NCBI GenBank assembly: GCA_018665625.1
Contig: JABJCF010000415.1
Coordinates: 1-8,398 of the forward strand
Direction: 5' to 3'
Source of the DNA: Nitrospina sp.
GTDB lineage: Bacteria > Nitrospinota > Nitrospinia > Nitrospinales > VA-1
DNA length: 8,398 nt
In this document: positions 1 to 5,406 of the stretch, piece after piece
How positions within the stretch are numbered: position 1 is the first letter of the stretch
How the letters are laid out: each line of letters opens with the position of its first letter
Translations under genes and position numbers: made by a program
Notes under the pieces: model-generated
The model's database searches: none
What the model saw: only the letters and a program-made list of their open reading frames with translations
What the model was told of the DNA's origin: nothing

Positions 1-479
1 ACTCCCAGAAATACGTTTGATAGAATGATTGCTTTTCGGACCCCTTGAGTCCTACGGGCACCCATAACCTCCATGATGACCACAAACATTGGGCAACCCA
101 GAATAAACGAAGCAAAGAGGATGTGAAGTTGAGCTGCAAACCAGGTGAACTTACGATTGCTCATTCCTAGGAATGAATACTCTTCAAACTCATGCTCAGC
201 GGCAGGGCCAATATCTGTTAGGTAGGAGAGATCTTCTTCTTCCTCACCTTCTTCTTCGCCTTCACCAGATTCTTCTCCGCCTTCCTCGCTTTCCTCATCT
301 TCTTCATCCTCTTCGTCTTCTTCATCCTCGTCTGCGTAAGCAACGGATTGAAAACTTAAATTAGAAAATAATGAATTTGAAGATACGGGTAGGAAGGGAG
401 ATACATGGCCTAACAGATAAACCATCATCAGGCAGAGTATCGTTTTTAGAAACGGTATTTTTGAAGAATCCTGGTTCAT
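1..479 (-). CDS. Cytochrome bd-like oxidase subunit I (CydA-like), N-terminal part, cut by window edge
   Basis: The minus frame is open from an ATG at 479 to the left edge (159 codons, no stop). An AGGGGAG ribosome site (483-489) lies 3 bases before the start. Residues 1-49 look like a long signal peptide with a hydrophobic core around 13-30 and a possible AYA cleavage site at 47-49. Residues 50-83 are a low-complexity acidic tract, 27 of 34 being Asp or Glu. Residues 111-139 form a membrane helix containing FAAQLHILFASFILG, which resembles helix 1 of CydA (AMYHFLFVPLTLG); H119 then matches the E. coli His19 ligand of heme b595. CydA is the heme-bearing subunit of a quinol:O2 oxidoreductase in the inner membrane. 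Classical CydA lacks a signal peptide and acidic tail, so this is probably one of the divergent bd-like oxidases, whose donor may be quinol or cytochrome c. The heme d region and Q-loop are outside the window, so activity is unproven. Confidence 0.72.
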   Translation of the reverse strand, partial: MNQDSSKIPFLKTILCLMMVYLLGHVSPFLPVSSNSLFSNLSFQSVAYADEDEEDEEDEEDEESEEGGEESGEGEEEGEEEEDLSYLTDIGPAAEHEFEEYSFLGMSNRKFTWFAAQLHILFASFILGCPMFVVIMEVMGARRTQGVRKAIILSNVFLG

Positions 480-577
480 TAACTCCCCTGATAAAAATCT
501 AAATTGTTCAGTTTCATTAAGTACAAAAAACCTTTTTTTTACAACCTTTCAGGCTCTATGGCCTTCAAGAAAGTAGA

Positions 578-606
578 GAAATATCATACGGGTTGGGCAA
601 AGTCAA
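578..606 (-). promoter_or_regulatory. Possible sigma70-type promoter of the CydA-like gene
   Basis: On the minus strand TTGACT (606-601) is a good -35 element. The -10 is weak: TATTTC at 583-578 with a 17-base spacer, or GATATT at 585-580 with 15. This would give a leader of roughly 90 bases before the ATG at 479. The rest of the 480-695 gap holds an A6-CC-T8 tract (525-540) that may bend DNA, and no gene that I can support. Confidence 0.3.
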
Positions 607-683
607 GGAGACTTTAAAAGCTGTTACGAATTAAAGGTTTTACTGGATTTTAAGGCGTAAAATCGATGTCTAATTATGTTGGG

Positions 684-701
684 GATTAGGAGGGTCTAAT
701 C
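684..701. repeat. 6-bp inverted repeat at the end of the LAB_N operon
   Basis: GATTAG (684-689) and CTAATC (696-701) are perfect inverted copies around a 6-base loop, and include the TAG stop of the 64-residue protein. In the minus-strand transcript the stem is followed by CCCCAAC rather than a U-run, so it is not a standard intrinsic terminator. It could still protect the 3' end of the operon mRNA, or be chance. Confidence 0.35.
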
Positions 702-890
702 TTTACGATCTTCAGCGATATCCAAGGGCATTATAGTCAGGGCAAAACCCATTGCGGCGCTAAAAACCGAAAGAAGCCCTACAAAAATTTGCGGCCATTC
801 GGATTGAATATCTCTAACGGACCAGACAAACAGGAATCCGCCGATAATCATAAGCAACAAACCAATGGCTCTTATTTTCCAGCCGCTCAT
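696..890 (-). CDS. Small two-helix membrane protein, last gene of the glycosyltransferase operon
   Basis: A 64-residue protein of unknown function. It has a short basic N-terminus, a membrane helix at about residues 7-24, a short polar loop containing SEW, a second helix at about 33-54, and a charged tail (DIAEDRKD). Its ATG overlaps the stop of the preceding LAB_N gene as ATGA (890-887), and a GGTGGAG ribosome site (904-898) sits 7 bases before the start. Tight translational coupling and a sensible hydropathy pattern argue that it is real. From context it may be an accessory membrane subunit for the upstream glycosyltransferase and LAB_N protein. I do not recognise a named family. Confidence 0.75.
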   Translation of the reverse strand: MSGWKIRAIGLLLMIIGGFLFVWSVRDIQSEWPQIFVGLLSVFSAAMGFALTIMPLDIAEDRKD

Positions 891-1174
891 TTTTCTGCTC
901 CACCTGCTGCGAGGGCTTTCTTCTTTTTATCAATCAGGACTAAATTACGAACATAGATAATAGAACCCAGGCTTTGCCCTACAATAAACACGGGGTCCTG
1001 ACGATGGATGGCGTAGGTTAAAAGAACAATCGAGCCGCCGATGCTGCAATACCAGAAAGACAGAGGGATAGTACTTTCGCCTCGTTTTTCTGAAATAATC
1101 CATTGGATAATAAACCGAGCACCAAATAAGGCCTGGCCGACAAACCCGATTATCATCCATTGTGTTACCGTCAT
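887..1174 (-). CDS. LAB_N domain membrane protein (lipid-A-disaccharide synthase N-terminal-like)
   Basis: This 95-residue protein is essentially one LAB_N domain with three membrane helices (about 5-27, 40-56, 62-80) and a basic Lys-rich C-terminal tail. Family landmarks are visible: GQALFGARFIIQW (13-25), SEKRGESTIP (28-37), FW (40-41), GGS (46-48) and YVRNL (74-78). LAB_N occurs fused to some LpxB proteins and, as here, as a stand-alone protein beside DPM1/ArnC-like glycosyltransferases. It is small, membrane-embedded and related in fold to PQ-loop proteins; its biochemical role is not settled. The ATG directly abuts the glycosyltransferase stop (TAG|ATG), so the two products are probably made together and may act on the same polyprenyl- or lipid-linked sugar. 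It is not LpxB itself, since the catalytic GT19 domain is absent. Confidence 0.9.
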   Translation of the reverse strand: MTVTQWMIIGFVGQALFGARFIIQWIISEKRGESTIPLSFWYCSIGGSIVLLTYAIHRQDPVFIVGQSLGSIIYVRNLVLIDKKKKALAAGGAEK

Positions 1175-1906
1175 CTAATCCTCCTGAATAATGTCATAAT
1201 TAATGTGTCTCTTTTTCATCCACCGAATAGCCATCAAATCATGCAATGACGAGAAAAGTCGATTGCGGATATTGTATTTAGATTCCCCGTGAAGACGAGG
1301 GTGATGGCTGACTTTAACCTGCGTTACTTTAAATCCTTCCATTTTCATTAAAGTCGGAAAAAAACGGTGCATCCCTTTAAACAGTTTTACATTATCGAAA
1401 CATTCACGTCTAAATGCTTTCAGAGAACAACCCGTGTCTGCAATTTCTTCCTGGCTCAAGCTGTTTCTAACAGCATTTCCAATTTTAGAAGATACACGCT
1501 TGATCCAGGGATCATTTCTTTTAAAGCGCCAGCCACACACAACATCGAATTCTTCCATCTTCTCAAGAAGAAGTGGGATGTCGGCAGGGTTGTTTTGTAA
1601 ATCGGCATCCAGGGTTACAAAAATTTTACCGCGAGCAGCTTTGAACCCAGCCGCAAATGCTGCTGATTGACCATGGTTGTTTCCAAATCGAATTAGCTTT
1701 AATCGGGGGTTATTTTTTTTAATTGAATTGATGATATGGGGGCTTCCATCTGTGCTTCCATCATCCACTAAGATGATTTCATACGTCATGCTCAGTTTAG
1801 AAAGTTCTGTTTCAAGTTTTTCTTCAAGCGGAACAAGATTGTCACGCTCGTTGTAAACAGGTATTACAATCGAAATGTCAAGGTCAGGGACGATAGTGTT
1901 TGGCAT
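1175..1906 (-). CDS. Family 2 glycosyltransferase, DPM1/ArnC-like
   Basis: A 243-residue GT-A fold enzyme that probably moves a sugar from a nucleotide donor to a polyprenyl phosphate at the cytoplasmic face of the inner membrane. Visible motifs are the N-terminal strand ISIVIPVYNE (11-20), VDDGSTDGS (47-55), the metal-binding DAD at 100-102 within LDADLQNNP, and the acceptor-side HPRLHGESKY (202-211). Unlike ArnC- or GtrB-type enzymes it ends without C-terminal membrane helices, so the separate LAB_N and 64-residue membrane proteins encoded immediately downstream may supply the membrane part (inference). It follows rlmN after 21 bases on the same strand. The ATG at 1906 has no clear Shine-Dalgarno site, but it begins just before the first strand and no better start is seen. 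The donor and acceptor cannot be read from sequence. Confidence 0.92.
   Translation of the reverse strand: MPNTIVPDLDISIVIPVYNERDNLVPLEEKLETELSKLSMTYEIILVDDGSTDGSPHIINSIKKNNPRLKLIRFGNNHGQSAAFAAGFKAARGKIFVTLDADLQNNPADIPLLLEKMEEFDVVCGWRFKRNDPWIKRVSSKIGNAVRNSLSQEEIADTGCSLKAFRRECFDNVKLFKGMHRFFPTLMKMEGFKVTQVKVSHHPRLHGESKYNIRNRLFSSLHDLMAIRWMKKRHINYDIIQED
1180..1185 (-). promoter_or_regulatory. Ribosome binding site of the LAB_N gene, inside the glycosyltransferase stop region
   Basis: A perfect AGGAGG is encoded by the last sense codons of the glycosyltransferase (Gln-Glu-Asp) and lies 5 bases before the LAB_N ATG. It is the strongest Shine-Dalgarno in the window and supports coupled translation. 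Confidence 0.8.
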
Positions 1907-1927
1907 AAAAGTGGTTTTGGAATGTTT

Positions 1928-2980
1928 TTAAACGTAACTGGGATTTTGAGATTCTGCTGCCAATTGCCCGCAGGCTCCAAGAATGTCAGTGGCACGGTTT
2001 TGTCTGATGAAAGCAGAGAAGTTTTTAGTTATTAAATAATCTTGAAACTTGAAAGTTTGTTTGTCATGAGGCGGTCGATATTCAGATGACTCAAATGAAT
2101 TAAAAGGAATTAAATTTATTTTGCAAGGAATATCCTTTAATAATGCCGCTAGTCGCTGTGCATCTTCATCTGAATCATTGATACCTTCCAGCAATACATA
2201 TTCGATTGTATGTCTTCGCTGTGGTTTTAACGGGTAATTTTTCAAGCAATCCATCAAAGTTTTAATGGGATATTTTTTGTTGATGGGCATCAGCCGGTCA
2301 CGTGTCTCATCGTTGGTTGCATTTAAAGAGATTGCCAGATTGATGTGGATATTTTCTTTTTGAAAATCATTTATTTTATCTACCAGTCCCGATGTAGAAA
2401 CAGTCACCTTTCGTGTGGAAATTCGCATGGCTTCGGGAGCTGTCATGAGGCGCAGAGCATCTACAACTGGGGTTAGATTGTCCAGGGGCTCTCCCATTCC
2501 CATGAAAACGACATTGGTTATGGCGTTTTCCTTGCTTAAATCTTCATTGATAGTCATGCACTGGCCGATGATTTCTCCTGCCGTCAGGTTTCTCTTTAAT
2601 CCCAGGCTGGCTGTAAGGCAGAAGGAACAATTCAAGCGGCAACCTACTTGTGTCGACAAGCATAAAGTTTTTCGGGAATCAGAAGGCATCCATACACTTT
2701 CTACCAATGCATCATCTTCAAGTTGTAATAAATATTTGATAGACCCATCTTGCGAGTGAGTTCTACTTTTGATTTTGGGTAAAGAAAAATGAAAGTGATC
2801 TGCCAGTTGGCTTCGCATCACTTTTGAAATGTTGGTCATTTCTGAGAAATCGCGATAACCGTAGTGGTAAACCCAGTTGAATATTTGATGAATGCGATAG
2901 GGTTTCCAGTCCGCAAAAGTATTCTTCAGATAGGTTTCTGAAGTGCCAATAAAGTTTTGCGTGTTTTTGTCCGTGCTCAT
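1928..2980 (-). CDS. rlmN: Dual-specificity 23S rRNA A2503 / tRNA A37 C2-methyltransferase RlmN
   Basis: A 350-residue radical SAM enzyme that methylates C2 of adenosine 2503 in 23S rRNA and adenosine 37 of some tRNAs, using a methylated cysteine intermediate. The 4Fe-4S cluster motif CX3CX2C is at C114, C118 and C121 (QVGCRLNCSFC). The SAM-binding GMGEP is at 161-165. The C-terminal catalytic cysteine is C337 in ATDILGACGQLA. The N-terminal helical RNA-binding region (about 10-100) is present, and the length is close to the 370-385 usual for the family. CfrA/Cfr resistance enzymes share the mechanism, but an intact single-copy gene in a housekeeping context and the GACGQLA ending favour RlmN. 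The ATG at 2980 has AGGA almost touching it, a short spacing. It is the first gene of the minus-strand operon, and its leader contains a terminator-like hairpin (separate entry), suggesting attenuation. Confidence 0.95.
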   Translation of the reverse strand: MSTDKNTQNFIGTSETYLKNTFADWKPYRIHQIFNWVYHYGYRDFSEMTNISKVMRSQLADHFHFSLPKIKSRTHSQDGSIKYLLQLEDDALVESVWMPSDSRKTLCLSTQVGCRLNCSFCLTASLGLKRNLTAGEIIGQCMTINEDLSKENAITNVVFMGMGEPLDNLTPVVDALRLMTAPEAMRISTRKVTVSTSGLVDKINDFQKENIHINLAISLNATNDETRDRLMPINKKYPIKTLMDCLKNYPLKPQRRHTIEYVLLEGINDSDEDAQRLAALLKDIPCKINLIPFNSFESSEYRPPHDKQTFKFQDYLITKNFSAFIRQNRATDILGACGQLAAESQNPSYV

Positions 2981-3031
2981 TTCCTGAAATTCTGCAATAT
3001 GTAAAATTGACTTCTGAAACGTTTTTTATTG

Positions 3032-3065
3032 AAAAAAGGGCAATTATTACCCGGGGACGACCCCG
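3032..3065 (-). terminator. Terminator-like tandem hairpin and U-tract in the rlmN leader (candidate attenuator)
   Basis: Read on the minus strand, hairpin 1 is CGGGG-TCGT-CCCCG (3065-3052). It is followed at once by hairpin 2, GGGTAA-TAA-TTGCCC (3052-3038), a 6-bp stem counting one G-U pair, and then six T residues (3037-3032). The G-U pair forms only in the minus-strand RNA (it is C-A on the other strand), and the U-tract lies on the matching side, so the signal is directional. It sits about 50 bases upstream of the rlmN ATG with no minus-strand gene immediately upstream. It may attenuate rlmN, or stop antisense read-through from the lipoprotein gene at 4772-3996. Confidence 0.55.
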
Positions 3066-3130
3066 CTCCAAATTTACTAATCTAAATATAACTCATTAAA
3101 AAACAATAAACTATAAAATTTGAACCCCTC

Positions 3131-3145
3131 AGGAAGATTTTTCCT
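3131..3145. repeat. 5-bp inverted repeat in the rlmN/J-domain divergent region
   Basis: AGGAA (3131-3135) and TTCCT (3141-3145) flank a 5-base loop. There is no U-tract directly after it on either strand. It is a small structure that could be an operator half-site pair or chance. Confidence 0.2.
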
Positions 3146-3168
3146 CATTGCAACAGCCTTAAAAACGC

Positions 3169-3182
3169 GATATTTTTATATC
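3169..3182. repeat. Inverted repeat GATAT-TTTT-ATATC upstream of the J-domain gene
   Basis: A perfect 5-bp inverted repeat with a TTTT loop, just upstream of the possible promoter of the J-domain gene. The nine bases CGCGATATT that begin at 3166 recur at 5904-5912 in the other long divergent gap, so this could be a shared protein-binding site. AT-rich composition makes chance matches likely. Confidence 0.25.
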
Positions 3183-3185
3183 TCC

Positions 3186-3215
3186 TTGAAAAATAACGTG
3201 TCTTTAAAATATTAG
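3186..3215 (+). promoter_or_regulatory. Weak candidate promoter of the J-domain gene
   Basis: TTGAAA (3186-3191) and TATTAG (3210-3215) are separated by 18 bases. Transcription would start near 3222, after the possible TTG start at 3219 and about 27 bases before the ATG at 3249. This supports the shorter gene model. The -10 match is only moderate. Confidence 0.25.
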
Positions 3216-3248
3216 ATTTTGGCACATTTCCTGAAGTCGAGAGAATGT

Positions 3249-3992
3249 ATGCAAATTGCTAAATGCTTTGAAATATTACATGTTGAGTCCGATGCACCTT
3301 GGCAAGTGGTTAAAAAGTCTTATTATAACCTCGCCAAAAGATTGCACCCGGATATAAATCCGCGAAACCCCGATGCAGAATCTAAACTCAAGGAAATCAA
3401 TCAAGCATTCCAGATTTTGAAATCCCATTTTAAAAATTCCGTGGGTATGAGTCTAGTCAAGCTAGACGCATCACAAAAACCCTGGAATAATTTTATCCAA
3501 CGAATCCGCCATAATCCCCAACTGAAAAAGCTAAAAGAGGATTGCTCGAAATATTTGTCTCAATTGGATACTTTTGTTTTCCAATTGAATGTTCATAAAA
3601 AAATTGAAGTCCCCGTTTCCACAGCTCGTTCGGGTGCCAGTATCGTGATGAAGTCCGGCAGGGAAAAATTTGAAGTGAAAATCCCTTCAGGGGACTGGAA
3701 CCAAATGTCGATATGCGTTCCTGGAAAAGGAGAATCCAGCCTATTCAGTAAAAAACGAGGCGACCTCATGCTCAACCTTCAGGCCCAGCAGGCAGTCATC
3801 TCAGGGGACTCGTGTTTCTCTTATGAAATGACAATTGATAGAACAAAAATTGGCCGGGTTATGACTTTAAACTCATCAGATGGGCCGATCAAATTTGTAT
3901 TGCCTCGAAATACCGAGAACGGGCAATCATTTTCCTTGAAGTCTAAAGCTGACACGAAGCGCCAACATATCTTGACGGTACGATTGAAGTGA
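3249..3992 (+). CDS. J-domain co-chaperone, CbpA/DnaJ-like without zinc finger
   Basis: A 247-residue Hsp40-type protein that would deliver clients to DnaK and stimulate its ATPase in the cytoplasm. The J-domain spans about residues 4-58, with the catalytic HPD at 33-35. Instead of a Gly/Phe-rich region there is a short charged linker (about 60-115), and the CXXCXGXG zinc repeats are absent. Residues 118-180 resemble the first C-terminal beta domain: FEVKIPSGDW is followed by GKGE and RGDLMLNLQ. Residues 188-247 look like a degraded second domain (YEMTIDRTKIG, then DGPIKFVLPRNT). The frame is open from a TTG at 3219, but I chose the ATG at 3249 because a GAGAGA purine stretch precedes it and the J-domain begins immediately after. 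The gene ends 3 bases from the convergent lipoprotein stop. No dnaK or grpE is nearby, so a specialised rather than main DnaJ role is likely. Confidence 0.85.
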   Translation: MQIAKCFEILHVESDAPWQVVKKSYYNLAKRLHPDINPRNPDAESKLKEINQAFQILKSHFKNSVGMSLVKLDASQKPWNNFIQRIRHNPQLKKLKEDCSKYLSQLDTFVFQLNVHKKIEVPVSTARSGASIVMKSGREKFEVKIPSGDWNQMSICVPGKGESSLFSKKRGDLMLNLQAQQAVISGDSCFSYEMTIDRTKIGRVMTLNSSDGPIKFVLPRNTENGQSFSLKSKADTKRQHILTVRLK

Positions 3993-3995
3993 TTT

Positions 3996-4772
3996 TTAAG
4001 AGTAAGTAACGAGTGTGTGAATCATCACACCCCCGCTTATAAAGGCAATCACCAGAGTGCAACCTACAAGGCTCAGTAAAGACGGCTGAGGAGCCTCTTC
4101 TTTATCCTTGAATATCCATTTGATCCCAAGTGCCAAAGCCACCACAGCCAGCGAAAGCGAAGCCCATGTGAGTTGGTTGATCAGGCTGCTGAAAACAACA
4201 TTCTTATCCATCTTCCCTAAAACAGCAATCGACCAGGCCAATGGAAACATGCAAAAAAGGTAAGCCCCAAGAAGCGAGTTGTTTTCTTTATTTTTGTATC
4301 GGGATATAAAGCGCAATCCAAGAAATACCATTCCACCCATCATGATCCAGGCCGTAAAATCGCTTATATCTTCTTTTCGTTTTTCGTCGCGAATTTGTCT
4401 TAAAGCCCCCAGAACATACCGGGAAACTTCATCGTCTTCCATTTCATAAAATCCACCTTCTTTGGTGTCATAGGCGAAAACACGCGCAGATAAAGACTCG
4501 GCAGGCAACGCAATGGCGCGGTAGCCATCTTTATCCGCTTGCTCGATTTCCATATAGACGATTCCGCGGTGATATTTAAAATCATATTTTTCAATTTCAA
4601 AGAGTTTGCCAGCGTACCTTTTGTTTTCCTGATAAAATTGGTCTTGTACTTTCATCATATCGAAAAGGGCTTGTCTGGCCTGTACATCCGAATCTAATTC
4701 GAAAATGTTAGAACAGGAGGTCAGGAGAAGCAGCAAGGCTGCGTAAAGAAATGATCGGGATAATTTAGTCAT
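3996..4772 (-). CDS. Putative lipoprotein with pilin-like periplasmic region and four membrane helices
   Basis: A 258-residue protein of unknown function. It starts with a lipoprotein-type signal (basic TKLSR, hydrophobic core, LTSC with candidate lipidated C20, then Ser). Residues 28-135 are hydrophilic and begin ARQALFDMMKVQDQFYQENKRYA (28-55 area), which resembles the helix and first loop of type IV pilin-like or GspG-like domains (aromatic pair, E-N-x-x-Y). Strand-like segments with YHRGIVYMEI and DGYRAIAL follow. Four hydrophobic helices then lie at about 139-156, 167-186, 199-220 and 231-255. Such a C-terminal membrane domain would hold it in the inner membrane, which is unusual for a Ser+2 lipoprotein. 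The lipobox may therefore be fortuitous, with residues 5-19 acting as a plain membrane anchor. There is no clear ribosome site before the ATG. It is convergent with the J-domain gene and divergent from the NTP pyrophosphatase gene. Family not recognised. Confidence 0.75.
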   Translation of the reverse strand: MTKLSRSFLYAALLLLLTSCSNIFELDSDVQARQALFDMMKVQDQFYQENKRYAGKLFEIEKYDFKYHRGIVYMEIEQADKDGYRAIALPAESLSARVFAYDTKEGGFYEMEDDEVSRYVLGALRQIRDEKRKEDISDFTAWIMMGGMVFLGLRFISRYKNKENNSLLGAYLFCMFPLAWSIAVLGKMDKNVVFSSLINQLTWASLSLAVVALALGIKWIFKDKEEAPQPSLLSLVGCTLVIAFISGGVMIHTLVTYS

Positions 4773-4857
4773 GGATTAAGAAAAAAGGTAAACGTATAAC
4801 ATAGGTGGAACATAAGAACCACTAAGGAATTTCAAATGATAGCATTTTGGAGCCGGT

Positions 4858-5406
4858 ATGTTTAGCCAATTTAAATTTGTAACAGGAAATAGTAATAAAG
4901 CGAAAGAAGCCGGCGAGATATTGGGCATCCCTTTAGAGCAGGTTGAGGTGGAAGGATTATTTGAAATCCAAACCCAGGATCTGGATGAACTGGTTCGCCA
5001 TAAAGCTCAGCAGGCTTTCGATGCCCTGCAATGCCCGGTATTGGTAGAAGACTCCGGCCTTGTTTTTAGCGCGTGGAAGGGGCTGCCCGGTGCGCTGGTG
5101 AAATGGTTTGAAAACACCGTTGGGTGTGAAGGAATGCTGAAGATGCTACATACATTTGATGATCGGTCGGCGACGGCCATTTGTTGTCTGGCTATCCATG
5201 ATGGGGACAATATTCAGGTGGTTCGCGGAGAGGTGAGGGGGGTTATTGCCAGGAATATTCGTGGGGGTAACGGATTCGGTTGGGATGTCTTTTTTATTCC
5301 TGACGGTTATGAAAAAACTTACGCGGAAATGTTGCCGGAAGAAAAAAACGCCATCTCTCATCGAAAGAGGGCGCTGGAAAACCTAAAGAAGATTTTTGAA
5401 AATTAA
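4858..5406 (+). CDS. Non-canonical purine NTP pyrophosphatase, ITPA/HAM1/RdgB family
   Basis: A 182-residue cytosolic enzyme that hydrolyses ITP, dITP and XTP to the monophosphate and pyrophosphate, keeping deaminated purines out of DNA and RNA. Motifs in order: VTGNSNKAKE (8-17, substrate phosphate binding), VEDSGLVF (63-70, with acid residues for the metal), GLPG (75-78), GFGWD (139-143), GYEKTYAEM (150-158) and NAISHRKRAL (164-173). The Trp in GFGWD, the DGYEKTYAEM stretch and LPGALVKWF match eukaryotic ITPA (FGWD, DGYEQTYAEM, LPG..IKWF) better than bacterial RdgB, which normally has GFGYDP. The size is also nearer to ITPA. A GGAG site (4849-4852) lies 5 bases before the ATG. The stop codon overlaps that of the convergent HEPN-like gene. 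Confidence 0.94.
   Translation: MFSQFKFVTGNSNKAKEAGEILGIPLEQVEVEGLFEIQTQDLDELVRHKAQQAFDALQCPVLVEDSGLVFSAWKGLPGALVKWFENTVGCEGMLKMLHTFDDRSATAICCLAIHDGDNIQVVRGEVRGVIARNIRGGNGFGWDVFFIPDGYEKTYAEMLPEEKNAISHRKRALENLKKIFEN

Noticed and set aside
173..364. Plus-strand Leu/His/Arg-rich open frame
   Set aside because: It is the antisense of the acidic codon tract in the CydA-like gene; its composition is an artefact of that repeat.
525..540. A6-CC-T8 tract as a terminator
   Set aside because: No GC stem precedes it and no plus-strand gene ends nearby; at most it is a bent-DNA element in the leader of the CydA-like gene.
2763..3071. Minus-strand frame overlapping the rlmN start and leader
   Set aside because: It overlaps rlmN out of frame, covers the terminator-like hairpin, and resembles no protein family.
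3219..3248. Upstream TTG start that would lengthen the J-domain protein by 10 residues
   Set aside because: It has no ribosome site, the candidate promoter overlaps it, and the ATG at 3249 sits right before the J-domain behind a purine-rich stretch.
4015..4030. Hairpin GTGTGA-ATCA-TCACAC as a bidirectional terminator for the convergent pair at 3992/3996
   Set aside because: No T-tract follows on either strand, and it lies inside the lipoprotein coding region, where the bases are explained by its codons.
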